The position numbers were made by a program, and so were the translations under genes. DNA of 64,000 bases from CAVUOA01 sp963742955 (GTDB lineage Bacteria; Bacteroidota; Ignavibacteria; Tepidaquicellales; OLB5): NCBI GenBank assembly GCA_963742955.1, contig CAVUOA010000008.1, positions 1,116,001-1,180,000 of the forward strand. Direction: 5' to 3'. This document shows, piece by piece, positions 36,844-44,982 of the stretch (the first letter of the stretch is position 1; every line of letters starts with the position of its first letter). The notes below the pieces were generated by a model that saw only the letters and a program-made list of their open reading frames with translations, was not told where the DNA came from and made no database searches.

Positions 36844-37704
36844 TCACAGCAGGCTTTTATTCGGCATATCAATTGTCAAAATTTTATCTTTAAACATTCC
36901 GCTTCCGATTAATCCTTCGTAAATCAGCCCCGGTCTGAATATGACATCCTTATTTTCCGAATGGAGAATTGAGCTTCCGCAGTAAGAAACCGAGTTAATC
37001 TTCCCGAGTTTATCTGTTATTTTCTCACCTGACAGAGGATTTGTGTATTCATTTGATTTCAGAGCAGTAGTATCTCCAATGGTCATCGGGATAAAATAAG
37101 GGTTTACTAAAAGCAGGTTATACCCGCTTCCGGTATCAAACTCCGCTCTGATTTTAACTCCGTCATTAAGGCACACGTTTACAAAAACATCGGTACCGAT
37201 ATCGAGCAGGTCGTTTATGATTAACGGAAGCTGTTCGGTGGATTTTTCTATTTCAGCCATGCTTTCAGGAGTTTCAAGAGTCATTGTTTTATTTTTGAAA
37301 TCAATCGTAACGGGCTGTTTTTCAAATTGCTTAAGCGAAATAATTCCGTCTATATCGTCTCCATCCAGCAATGGGAAAACACCTCCGGGAACATCTGTCA
37401 GGCGGAGGTTTCCAACTGTAACCGAAGGAAATAGTTTAACCTCAAGGTCAATTCTTCCGCCGTCATGCCTGAACCCGGTGTAATAACCGCCGTTCTTTAA
37501 AGTGCTTTCAACACGTTTATAAACTTTGCTTGAAACAACCATCGCGCCGCCTCCGGTATCGAAAATAAAACTGCATTTAACGGAATCATTCAATGTAACA
37601 CTGACGAAAATAAACCCGTAATCGTTTATAGTAACAGGAATAGTCTGCGTACGGCACGTTCCGGAGATAAAAATAAACAGAAGAATAAAAAATAAATTTT
37701 TCAT
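36844..37704 (-). CDS. Secreted retropepsin-like aspartyl protease, two-lobed
   Basis: A 286-residue exported protein with a signal peptide (MKNLFFILLFIFISGTCRTQ). The two halves each carry an aspartyl-protease motif: FIFDTGGGAMVVSSKVY (about residues 46-62) and RAEFDTGSGYNLLLV (about 186-200). Such paired DTG lobes are seen in bacterial pepsin/retropepsin-like proteins of the gag-aspartyl-protease clan. A C-terminal GLIGSGMFKDKILTIDM matches the flap-side GxxG repeat. The substrate is unknown. It lies 18 bp after a small membrane-protein gene on the same strand. Confidence 0.8.
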   Translation of the reverse strand: MKNLFFILLFIFISGTCRTQTIPVTINDYGFIFVSVTLNDSVKCSFIFDTGGGAMVVSSKVYKRVESTLKNGGYYTGFRHDGGRIDLEVKLFPSVTVGNLRLTDVPGGVFPLLDGDDIDGIISLKQFEKQPVTIDFKNKTMTLETPESMAEIEKSTEQLPLIINDLLDIGTDVFVNVCLNDGVKIRAEFDTGSGYNLLLVNPYFIPMTIGDTTALKSNEYTNPLSGEKITDKLGKINSVSYCGSSILHSENKDVIFRPGLIYEGLIGSGMFKDKILTIDMPNKSLL

Positions 37705-37722
37705 TATATAATATTAGTTAAT

Positions 37723-38130
37723 TTATTTCTTTAGACGTTTAAGGTCATTGCGGAGTTTAGTACCCAAAATTACAAGCACGGCGCCAATTGTGAAACAAAT
37801 ATAGTGAAGAAATGAAACAGACCTAATCATTATTAACTGAACAACTATCCACACCACCTGAACAAAACCCTGGAGTATAACAAGTTCGGCGTAGAATTTA
37901 TACTTTTTGAATACAATAACTGCAATAAATATACCCGAAACACCGTTGAATAAAAATAAAATAAGCCCGGGAATAAGGAAATTTCTGAACGGGGAATGTT
38001 CAAGATGAGAGAGAGGTATTTGAATAAGGCTTCCCGAGGGGTCAATTATAAATGCGCCGCCGCCGAACATTGCCGAAATACCGAGGAAGGCAAGAAGGAT
38101 AATTGAAAAGATTCTGATGATTTTGTTCAT
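37723..38130 (-). CDS. Small membrane protein, four predicted helices
   Basis: A 135-residue hydrophobic protein with four likely membrane segments (about 5-30, 48-70, 78-100 and 104-124) and a basic C-terminal tail (LRNDLKRLKK). I do not recognise a family. It shares its direction with the downstream protease gene and is only 18 bp away, so they may be co-transcribed. Confidence 0.7.
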   Translation of the reverse strand: MNKIIRIFSIILLAFLGISAMFGGGAFIIDPSGSLIQIPLSHLEHSPFRNFLIPGLILFLFNGVSGIFIAVIVFKKYKFYAELVILQGFVQVVWIVVQLIMIRSVSFLHYICFTIGAVLVILGTKLRNDLKRLKK

Positions 38131-38209
38131 AAACGAATGCAGATTTCCTGAAAGAAGTAATTCCGCTTATACAAAATTAAGAATAATTGAGGGGAGTTAA
38201 AATATGAAA

Positions 38210-38240
38210 GAGATTCCATCTTTTTAAAAGATGGAATCTC
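38210..38240. terminator. Strong 15-bp hairpin downstream of the Spy-like gene
   Basis: GAGATTCCATCTTTT and AAAAGATGGAATCTC pair perfectly around a single T. It lies 17 bp after the stop of the minus-strand gene at 38257 and contains its own A/T runs, so it can terminate in both directions. Confidence 0.8.
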
Positions 38241-38256
38241 CTGTAAAACCCATATA

Positions 38257-38757
38257 TTATTTGTCATCGGGAGGCGGAGGAGGCTCCATCATGGGCGGAG
38301 GTCCGTGCATTTTGCTCATATCATCAATAAACTCACCGAATAATTTTCTCTGCTCGTCTGTCTTGCAAAGGTTTTTTATATCCGTAAGATGATTAAACAC
38401 AGCCGTATCCATCTTTTTCCTGTTCTCTGCAATTAATGCAATTAACGAATCGGCTTTAGTCTGGTCAGGCTGAGAGTCTTTCAGAAGGTTAAACAATTCA
38501 TCGTGCAGTTTTTTAATTTCTTCCCCAAGGCTTTTCATTTTTTCCTTATGTTCCTGCCCGAGCTTTTTCAGAGCTTCTTTTTGTTCATCATCGAATTTAA
38601 GCTTTTCGGCGAGGCCCTTTCCGTTTTTCGGCCCCATACCGTCTTTGGGTCCCATATCGTGCGGCTGGGCTAAAAGTACGGAATTGCCGCAGTAAATAAA
38701 AAAGGCGGCTGTAACAGCAATCACAAATAAACGGGCCTTTGATTTTATATTCTTCAT
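38257..38757 (-). CDS. Spy/CpxP-like periplasmic protein (metal-sensor type), copy 1
   Basis: An exported helical protein. The ORF opens at 38778, but ATG 38757 gives a cleaner signal peptide (MKNIKSKARLFVIAVTAAFF) and 166 residues. The core is KLKFDDEQKEALKKLGQEHK, then a long helix and FNHLTDIKNLCKTDEQRKLF, which repeats the plan of the neighbouring copy 2. The C-terminus is Pro-rich (PPPMMEPPPPPDDK). This pattern is typical of the Spy/CpxP and CnrX-like heavy-metal-resistance families. It follows copy 2, the anti-sigma-like gene and the ECF sigma gene on one strand. Confidence 0.78.
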   Translation of the reverse strand: MKNIKSKARLFVIAVTAAFFIYCGNSVLLAQPHDMGPKDGMGPKNGKGLAEKLKFDDEQKEALKKLGQEHKEKMKSLGEEIKKLHDELFNLLKDSQPDQTKADSLIALIAENRKKMDTAVFNHLTDIKNLCKTDEQRKLFGEFIDDMSKMHGPPPMMEPPPPPDDK

Positions 38758-38850
38758 TTCTTTTCCTTTCGTGAACACTCTTTAAAAAGCATTCTTTTGT
38801 TTTATGTGTTTCTTTAGACGACCAATGCTGAAAGAACCCCCGATGATATT

Positions 38851-39369
38851 TTATTTTTCCGGAGGCGGTCCTGCAGGCGGAATTTCCTCAGGCGGAGGAG
38901 ACATAGGGGGACCGACAATTTTATCAAGGTCATCAATAAAATCATCAAATAGTTTTTTCTGCTCGTCTGTTTTGCACAAAGCTTTTATTGAAGCAAAATG
39001 GCTGAATAACGCCTGTTCGAGTTCTTTCCTGTTATTGCCGATTGAATCGATTATTGCGCGCACTTTTGCGGAGTCCTGCTGCGGCTCTTTCAGCAATCCG
39101 AAAAGCTCATCCTGCAGCCTGCGTGATTCTTCCTGAATTGCGCGGACTTTTTGCTGGTGCTCCTGTTTCAGCTTACCGAATTCCTTCTTCTGTTCATTAT
39201 CTAATTTCAGGCGTTCGATTATAACTTTACCCGGGCCGGGTTCATTTCCGCGGGGAGGGAGCTGCATAAACGGATGCCTGCCCTGGTTAACGTAAAAAAC
39301 CACAAGCAGCGTGACGTTTAAAACTATCAGTACTAAAACCGCTATAGTTAGAAGTGTTTCTTTTTTCAT
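38851..39369 (-). CDS. Spy/CpxP/CnrX-like periplasmic sensor protein, copy 2
   Basis: A 172-residue protein with an N-terminal membrane anchor (MKKETLLTIAVLVLIVLNVT and on to about residue 27) and a periplasmic helical domain. RLKLDNEQKKEFGKLKQEHQ and FSHFASIKALCKTDEQKKLF align with copy 1, so the two arose by duplication. The C-terminus is Pro-rich. An uncleaved anchor is typical of CnrX/ZraP-like sensors that hold an anti-sigma factor. Its start overlaps the stop of the anti-sigma-like gene (39366) by 4 bp. Confidence 0.8.
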   Translation of the reverse strand: MKKETLLTIAVLVLIVLNVTLLVVFYVNQGRHPFMQLPPRGNEPGPGKVIIERLKLDNEQKKEFGKLKQEHQQKVRAIQEESRRLQDELFGLLKEPQQDSAKVRAIIDSIGNNRKELEQALFSHFASIKALCKTDEQKKLFDDFIDDLDKIVGPPMSPPPEEIPPAGPPPEK

Positions 39370-39674
39370 TTGCTTTGATAAAGATTATTTTCGGGAAGCA
39401 GGCTGTATGATTTTGCAACCAGGTAAATATCCTGTTCGGATGATTGCGCCGGAGATGAATTAAGCATCAGGTCAAGATTAAATATAAGCAGTACCACAAA
39501 CGTTAGAACATAAATCCATGCCTGCCTTACGGGAATTATATTCCGCGCAGGTGCATGCTCTTCCTTAATTTTTTCTTTTATGCGTGTAAATAAAAAAGGA
39601 CTTGCCTCTGTACGCTTGATATCCTTTGGACTGCCGGTTATGTCCTCAATCCATTTTTCTTTTTCCGGTTTCAT
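39366..39674 (-). CDS. Probable membrane anti-sigma factor
   Basis: A 102-residue protein with a cytoplasmic N-terminal part (MKPEKEKWIEDITGSPKDIK, then SPFLFTRIKEKIKEE) and one membrane helix (QAWIYVLTFVVLLIFNLDLM, about 48-67). A short periplasmic tail follows. No zinc-binding HxxxCxxC motif is visible. Its position between an ECF sigma gene and a periplasmic-sensor gene, with tight coupling, suggests it is the anti-sigma factor; this is inferred from context. Confidence 0.65.
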   Translation of the reverse strand: MKPEKEKWIEDITGSPKDIKRTEASPFLFTRIKEKIKEEHAPARNIIPVRQAWIYVLTFVVLLIFNLDLMLNSSPAQSSEQDIYLVAKSYSLLPENNLYQSK

Positions 39675-39714
39675 AGTGTTAATTTAGACGATAATTTTTA
39701 AAATTTCCCCCGAT

Positions 39715-40287
39715 TTACAACTCATCATAAATATCTGATAATATTGCCCTTAAATTCTCTTTTGCCCTGCGGATTAGCGATTCTACCGCCTTAGCAGATT
39801 TATCTATGACCTTTCCTATTTCTGCATGTGTTAAGCCTTCAATCTCTGATAATATAAATGCCGTCTTCTGGTTTTCAGGAAGCTTGTTGATAGCATCGAA
39901 CAGGTACTTCGCTTTTTCTTTTGATTCGGCAGCAACGCCGGGGTGATTAAATTCAACCGGCTGGTGAACGAGCTCACCCGTTTCGGAATCAAACAGGCTA
40001 GTAAAAAATGCAAATCTTTTCTTGCGTTTCCTGTGCTTGATGCGGTCAAGTGATTTGTTTACGGCAATCCGGTAAATCCATGTTCCGATTCCGGACTCGC
40101 TTTTAAATTTATTGATTGAGCGGTAAACTTCCACAAACACGTCCTGCACAATTTCCTCGGCGTCTTCTTTGTTCTGCATATAGCCCAGTGCTGTGTTAAA
40201 CACTCGGTCTTTGTACAGCATAAACAGCTCTTCGAAAGCTCTTTCATCGCCGTCCTTGATATTTTGTATTAGTTTTTCCTGCTCCAA
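39715..40287 (-). CDS. ECF RNA polymerase sigma factor
   Basis: A 190-residue sigma-70 family factor of the extracytoplasmic-function type. Region 2 is AFEELFMLYKDRVFNTALGY followed by DAEEIVQDVFVEVYRSINKF, with WIYRIAVNKSLDRIKHRKRK at its end. Region 4 is PENQKTAFILSEIEGLTHAE and AKAVESLIRRAKENLR, the promoter -35-binding HTH. It leads the unit sigma, anti-sigma, two Spy-like proteins, so it probably controls an envelope or metal-stress response. Confidence 0.92.
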   Translation of the reverse strand: MEQEKLIQNIKDGDERAFEELFMLYKDRVFNTALGYMQNKEDAEEIVQDVFVEVYRSINKFKSESGIGTWIYRIAVNKSLDRIKHRKRKKRFAFFTSLFDSETGELVHQPVEFNHPGVAAESKEKAKYLFDAINKLPENQKTAFILSEIEGLTHAEIGKVIDKSAKAVESLIRRAKENLRAILSDIYDEL

Positions 40288-40667
40288 TTTGTTCCTAACA
40301 GGATAAAAAATAAAACTTTATATGTGTAATTACAACGCAGATGTAATGTTTATTTACTTTCTTTTCAGTACAATTATGTCATCCCTTCAGGATTGTTTAA
40401 ATAAAGAATACGTGAATAAATTTTTATATACTCTTTATCCCTTTGGGGAACAGACGGATAAGCGAGGTGTAGGTCAAGCGTTAAAAAAATTCGGCTGTTT
40501 GAGTATCCCGATGCGGTATCGGGATACGAGTTCCGAATTTTTAGCTTGACCTGTGCCGAGCACGTCTGTTCCCCGCGGGTGCCGTTTTCTTTGTAACTTT
40601 CTTTTGGGCAAGCAAAAGAAAGTAAGAACATATTGGTATTTAACCTCTGATTTTTTAAACTTATCTT
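40288..40667. other. 380-bp gene-free region upstream of cysS
   Basis: No gene is visible. Most of it is the long hairpin at 40445-40574. After that comes ACTTTCTTTTGGGCAAGCAA followed by AAGAAAGT, a common intergenic inverted repeat (40597-40623). ORFs crossing this region (40322-40549, and a minus-strand ORF at 40374-41096 antisense to cysS) are shadows. Confidence 0.55.
40445..40574. repeat. 130-nt long hairpin element
   Basis: Four separate arm pairs nest in register: GGGGAACAGACG (40445-40456) with CGTCTGTTCCCC (40563-40574); AGGTCAAGC (40471-40479) with GCTTGACCT (40544-40552); AAAAATTCGG (40485-40494) with CCGAATTTTT (40533-40542); and GTATCCCGAT (40503-40512) with ATCGGGATAC (40518-40527). 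The whole can fold into one stem with small internal loops. Confidence 0.8.
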
Positions 40668-42085
40668 ATGGTTATGGATATACAAATTTTCAATACACTG
40701 GGCAGAGAAAAACAGGTATTTAAGCCTATTGTGCCGGGCAAAGTTGGCTTGTACACATGCGGACTTACGGTTTATAACTATGCGCACATCGGCAACCTGC
40801 GCGCTTATATTTTTGAGGACCTGCTGAAACGCGTGCTTCTTTACAACGGCTATGAGGTTAAGCATGTGATGAACATTACCGATGTCGGTCACCTGCAATC
40901 CGATGCCGATGAAGGCGAAGACAAAATGGAGCTCGGTACCGAACGCGAAGGCAAAACTGCATGGGAGCTTGCGGAATATTACACAAAAGAGTTTCAGGAT
41001 GATTTGAAACTGCTTAACATTATTCCCCCGGATATCTGGTGCAAGGCAACGGACCACATTAAAGAACAGATTGAACTTGTAAAATGCCTTGAGCAAAAAG
41101 GATTTACATACATCACAAGTGACGGAGTTTATTTTGATACGTCAAAAGTGCCGGATTACGGCAAGCTGGCGGGACTTGATATCGAAGGCTTGAAAGCAGG
41201 CGCAAGAATCGAGATGAACGAGGAGAAAAAAAACAAAACTGATTTTGCGCTGTGGAAGTTTTCGCCGAAAGATAAGAAACGCCAGATGGAGTGGGATTCA
41301 CCCTGGGGCGTGGGTTTCCCCGGGTGGCATATCGAGTGCTCTGCTATGAGCATGAAATACCTCGGCGAAACGTTTGATATTCACTGCGGCGGCGTTGACC
41401 ATGTGCCGATTCACCACACAAACGAAATTGCGCAGTCGGAATCATGCACCGGTAAAAAGTTTGTTAATTATTGGATGCACAACGAGTTTTTAATTATCGA
41501 TACCGAGAAGATGTCGAAATCAACCGGCGATTTCCTGCGTCTTAAAACGCTTACGGATAAAGGCTATGACGCGCTTGATTACCGTTACTTCTGCTTAGGC
41601 ACGGTTTACCGCAAGCATCTGCAGTTCACATGGGAGAATTTAGATGCTGCAAGAAATGCATTCCAGAGATTGAAAAATAGGATTATTGAATTCCGTAGTG
41701 CTGAGCGGAGTCGAAGGGCAACCACTGATTCCGTCGATTTGATTTCTGATTACAAGCACCGTTTCCTTGAAGCGGTGAATGATGATTTAAATATACCCTC
41801 GGGGCTTGCCGTTATGTGGGATGTTGTGAGGAATGATTTGCTCTCACCAAAGGCGAGATTGAGCTGCTGTATGATTTTGATAAAGTTCTTGGATTAGGAT
41901 TAAAGGATGTAAAAGAAAAATCCGGTGATGATGTGCCGGAGGAAGTAATGACACTCGTCAATCAGCGCACAGAAGCAAAGAAGAACAAAGACTTCAAGCT
42001 CGCTGATGAGCTGCGCAATAAAGTGAAAGAATTGGGATATGTAATTGTGGATAAGAAAGACGGCGTGGAGGTGAGGAAGGGGTGA
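40668..42085 (+). CDS. cysS: Cysteinyl-tRNA synthetase, one frameshift near C-terminus
   Basis: Class I aminoacyl-tRNA synthetase that charges tRNA-Cys. Catalytic-core motifs are GLYTCGLTVYNYAHIGNLRA (zinc Cys and HIGH-like), ERKxx-type GWHIECSAMSMKYLGETFDI (Cys/His zinc ligands), HHTNEIAQSE and EKMSKSTGDF (KMSKS). The main frame runs to 41897 and is lost after RNDLLS. The proper continuation, KGEIELLYDFDKVLGLGL to KDGVEVRKG, is found in another frame up to 42085. One missing base at about 41842 explains it, and the repaired length is 472 residues. An essential gene of this kind should be intact, so sequence error is likely. Confidence 0.92.
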
Positions 42086-42135
42086 AATTTATTGTTTGTA
42101 GTTTGCGTTTGGCTTTGTAACGAATATATTACACC

Positions 42136-42330
42136 ATGAAATCAAAACCAAAAGCTTTGCGCGGAATGTTCATCAGCCTGTTTGTTGTGCTGCTTATGTT
42201 AATTTCATTCACACGGCTTACGGGGACAGAAAGCATCCGTGCAATACATATTGTAACACTCATTGTCTGCGGGATGGGTATAGGGGTGTTTCTCTGTAAC
42301 CTATTTGCGTATTTCAGAAAAACAAAATAA
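42136..42330 (+). CDS. Small membrane protein, 64 aa
   Basis: Two hydrophobic segments (GMFISLFVVLLMLISF and HIVTLIVCGMGIGVFLCNLF) separated by a short loop, with basic ends (MKSKPKALR, YFRKTK). The positive-inside pattern and its place in a same-strand run, 8 bp before the next gene, support it as real. The family is not recognised. Confidence 0.55.
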   Translation: MKSKPKALRGMFISLFVVLLMLISFTRLTGTESIRAIHIVTLIVCGMGIGVFLCNLFAYFRKTK

Positions 42331-42338
42331 TTTGCAGC

Positions 42339-42617
42339 ATGGTTATTACAACACCTTACTTTCTCGTAACACTTGTCACTAAACCCGAAGTGGCTTCTCA
42401 TCTTATTCCCAACATTATGAATTTTAAGATTGTGTATTATATTAAAGAAGAATTTAAAGGAGGCACTCCCGGTACCGGTGAAGAAAGAGATATACTGAAA
42501 GTGCAGATGTTATGTTCAAGGGGCGTGTTCGGCGATGTTGTAAATTACCTCAAAGAATATTATGTCAAAGGATACGGCGCTGTAGTTTATTACGAAGAAG
42601 TGAACGTACCCGTTTAA
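42339..42617 (+). CDS. Hypothetical protein, 92 aa
   Basis: A small soluble protein with alternating beta and helix segments (TTPYFLVTLVTKPEVASHLI, FKIVYYIKEEF, CSRGVFGDVVNYLKEYYVKG). No motif is recognised. It ends 1 bp before the SRPBCC gene and follows the small membrane-protein gene, so it is probably part of a short operon. Confidence 0.6.
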   Translation: MVITTPYFLVTLVTKPEVASHLIPNIMNFKIVYYIKEEFKGGTPGTGEERDILKVQMLCSRGVFGDVVNYLKEYYVKGYGAVVYYEEVNVPV

Positions 42618-42618
42618 A

Positions 42619-43083
42619 ATGTCAAAAGTAATTGCAAAAGACATAAAATTTCTTAACTATCCCGTTGAGCAGGTTTACAGAACTCTGACGGATTTTGCTT
42701 CATACACCAAATGGTATCCCAAGCCGTTTAAGTTCGATGTGCTGCATCTCGATTCCCATGCAGTCGGCACCACTCTTGCAATCGAAAACGGCAGACTTGT
42801 TAAATGGATTGCAAAGATTACATCGTTCGAGCCTAACAAGTTAATCGGTATCGATTACATTAACGGCGCATGGCTTGGTAAAACCTACTGGCGCTTTGAA
42901 GACCGCGAAGGCAAAACAAAGCTAACGCTTGAAATCAACCTTGAAATCAACAAGCCCTGGCTGAGGTTTCTGTCACGTTTTGTAAATTTCCGCAAGCTGC
43001 ACTCTAAACAAATGCACCAGGTGTTCGCTGCTATGGAAAGGTATATTGCTTCGCACCGCGGCCCCGGAGAAAAACTTAAATAA
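42619..43083 (+). CDS. SRPBCC/START-like domain protein
   Basis: A 154-residue protein of the polyketide-cyclase/SRPBCC fold, which has a deep hydrophobic pocket. The pattern FLNYPVEQVYRTLTDFASYT, W-YPKPFKFDVL, IGIDYINGAWLGKTYWRFED and LTLEINLEINKPWL matches the usual helix-grip layout. There are no catalytic motifs to assign a ligand. It is the third gene of a tight same-strand run. Confidence 0.72.
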   Translation: MSKVIAKDIKFLNYPVEQVYRTLTDFASYTKWYPKPFKFDVLHLDSHAVGTTLAIENGRLVKWIAKITSFEPNKLIGIDYINGAWLGKTYWRFEDREGKTKLTLEINLEINKPWLRFLSRFVNFRKLHSKQMHQVFAAMERYIASHRGPGEKLK

Positions 43084-43091
43084 CTAAAGAA

Positions 43092-43772
43092 ATGAAGACC
43101 TCTGCCTCTGTATTTCTCATTGCCTTTTTGTTTCTTTTTGCGGGCTGTTCGGAGAAACAAGATACAAACCGGGAAAAATTACAAAACAGCAAATTAGAGA
43201 ACCAAAGCGCGCCTAATTATTTACCGGAGATAGGCAAATGGATGGTTGATTCAACGGGCAAGCCTTCATCGTGGCTTGGGAAGAAGCTGGACGGGAAGAC
43301 CATTAGAGAGCCAATCAATATAATAATTATAGACAGTGTTTCAAAATCTGTTGATGAAGCAAAACAGAATTTAATTTCTGCATTTGATAAAGCCGGGTAT
43401 AAGGACAGGTGGGGGCACTCAAGCGGATACAAAGGGTTAATAGCAGGAATTTACTTTAACCAGATTCCCGATGAATATTTTCACGCTTTTTCCACCAGGC
43501 CTTTTGAATTTGATAATAACCACGGGAGGATTTTTGGTCCATGCCCCGCCGGCGGAATATATTATTTTGCGGGGGCATTAAGCCGTGAAAGCGGATACAG
43601 CCACAATTACATTTCGTTTACCCGGGCAAGGGATGATTTAGCGGCTTCGCTTAATTCAAACACTGCATATAAGATTATTGGAAAAGTTGAGCTCAACAAT
43701 TCAATTGTTTCCGACAGCCTCACAACAGGTGACCACGATGGGAATGCTGTGTTAATCAGTGTTTCCAGATAA
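43092..43772 (+). CDS. Lipoprotein, possibly LssY-C-like
   Basis: A 226-residue lipoprotein with signal MKTSASVFLIAFLFLFAGC (lipid Cys at 19) and a charged linker (EKQDTNREKLQNSK). The mature domain contains REPINIIIIDSVSKSVDEAK, NLISAFDKAGYKDRWGHSSG and PAGGIYYFAGALSRESGYSH. The 'PINIIII-AGY' plan recalls LssY C-terminal domains, but I would not press this. It lies 8 bp after the SRPBCC gene. Confidence 0.65.
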   Translation: MKTSASVFLIAFLFLFAGCSEKQDTNREKLQNSKLENQSAPNYLPEIGKWMVDSTGKPSSWLGKKLDGKTIREPINIIIIDSVSKSVDEAKQNLISAFDKAGYKDRWGHSSGYKGLIAGIYFNQIPDEYFHAFSTRPFEFDNNHGRIFGPCPAGGIYYFAGALSRESGYSHNYISFTRARDDLAASLNSNTAYKIIGKVELNNSIVSDSLTTGDHDGNAVLISVSR

Positions 43773-43888
43773 AACTGCACGCCGTAAAACCGGATCCCGT
43801 TTCCAAAATAATGACAAAGTATTGCAAAAAAAACCTTAGTTTATTAACTTCGTAGTCAAATCATTTCTAAAAAATTAAATTACTTTAT

Positions 43889-44230
43889 ATGAAATATTTA
43901 TTATTACTTGCTGCATTATTTTTGCTATTAACTGTTAAATCATATTCCGGTACTGCCGGTGATGTTGAAGGAAGATACACAGTCGGAAAAACCTCATGCA
44001 CAATCGAGTGGGATACAAACGAAAGAGCATACAAGGTATACTGGACCGAAGGCATTGGCTACACAATGTTATTTTTTAAAGAAGAACAGCCGAACGGTAA
44101 CATGGTTTATGATGAATATGAATCAGACGGCTCAACTTATGCGGGAACGTTTACGTTTAAAGACGGTTCTTTCCGCAAGGGACAATATGAGCGCAAGGAC
44201 GGAAAGAAATTTAATGTGAAAAGAAGGTAG
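43889..44230 (+). CDS. Small secreted protein, 113 aa
   Basis: Has a signal peptide (MKYLLLLAALFLLLTVKSYS) followed by a small beta-rich domain with GRYTVGKTSCTIEWDTNE, YKVYWTEGIGYTMLFF and GTFTFKDGSFRKGQYERKDG. The repeats look like a lipocalin-like or MORN-like sheet. The family is not recognised. It ends 1 bp before the pirin gene. Confidence 0.62.
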   Translation: MKYLLLLAALFLLLTVKSYSGTAGDVEGRYTVGKTSCTIEWDTNERAYKVYWTEGIGYTMLFFKEEQPNGNMVYDEYESDGSTYAGTFTFKDGSFRKGQYERKDGKKFNVKRR

Positions 44231-44231
44231 C

Positions 44232-44981
44232 ATGTCAGTATTTATTTATCCTGTTGAGCGGCATATAAAAGGCGGATTCAATGACGGCGAGATTCTTGAA
44301 AACAAGCCAATACAGCTTTCTGATGACTCTTCAAAGCTGAAGCCGTACTCAAATATTTTCTATTGGGCTCATGCGTGGTCAGAACACGGAAGCACAATCG
44401 GCGAACATCCGCACAAGGTTTTTGAAATCATGTCATTTGTATTGAAGGGCGAAATTGAGCATTACGATTCAAAGAACAGGTCATGGATAAAATTGAAAGC
44501 GGGTGATGTGCAAATCATCCGCGCCGGAAACGGCATAAGCCATGCTGAAAAGCTTGGCGCAGGCGCTCACATGTTCCAGATTTGGCTTGACCCGGAGATT
44601 GAGAAAACCATTGGTACTCCCGCCACTTACGATGATTATCCCGCAAGCGCTTTTCCTGTTACGAAGACAAACGGGTTAACCGAAACACTTTATGCCGGTT
44701 ACGGCGCGCCGATGAAAATGGTTACACCGGGAGTAACAATCAAAGGAATTTCTTTTGAAGCGGGTGAACATAAATTGCCGGCAAGTATTGAAAAAATATA
44801 TTCAATATATGCGGTTGAGGGTACTGTGGATACTCCTGCCGGACAAGCAAAGCAGAATGATTTTATTGTAGTGAAAGATGAAAGTGAGTTTGGTTTTAAA
44901 TCGGACAGCGAAGGAAAATTATTTATTATTGAATCACCTGCAGTTGTTCCGTATAAAACTTATGCTGAACGTTACGTATAA
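44232..44981 (+). CDS. Pirin-family bicupin protein
   Basis: A 249-residue metal-binding cupin of the pirin family. Metal ligands lie in STIGEHPHKVFEIMSFVLKG (His pair and Glu), with GDVQIIRAGNGISHAE completing the N-terminal cupin. The C-terminal cupin starts at about residue 150 (GVTIKGISFEAGEHKLPA). Bacterial pirins include quercetinase-like enzymes and regulators; the role here is unknown. It is convergent with comF, with a single base between the stop codons. Confidence 0.85.
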   Translation: MSVFIYPVERHIKGGFNDGEILENKPIQLSDDSSKLKPYSNIFYWAHAWSEHGSTIGEHPHKVFEIMSFVLKGEIEHYDSKNRSWIKLKAGDVQIIRAGNGISHAEKLGAGAHMFQIWLDPEIEKTIGTPATYDDYPASAFPVTKTNGLTETLYAGYGAPMKMVTPGVTIKGISFEAGEHKLPASIEKIYSIYAVEGTVDTPAGQAKQNDFIVVKDESEFGFKSDSEGKLFIIESPAVVPYKTYAERYV

Positions 44982-44982
44982 A

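Noticed and set aside
40374..41096. 240-codon ORF on the minus strand overlapping cysS and the long hairpin
   Set aside because: It is antisense to a well-supported synthetase and runs through repeat sequence. The composition is Phe/Cys-rich with no family resemblance, as expected of a shadow frame.
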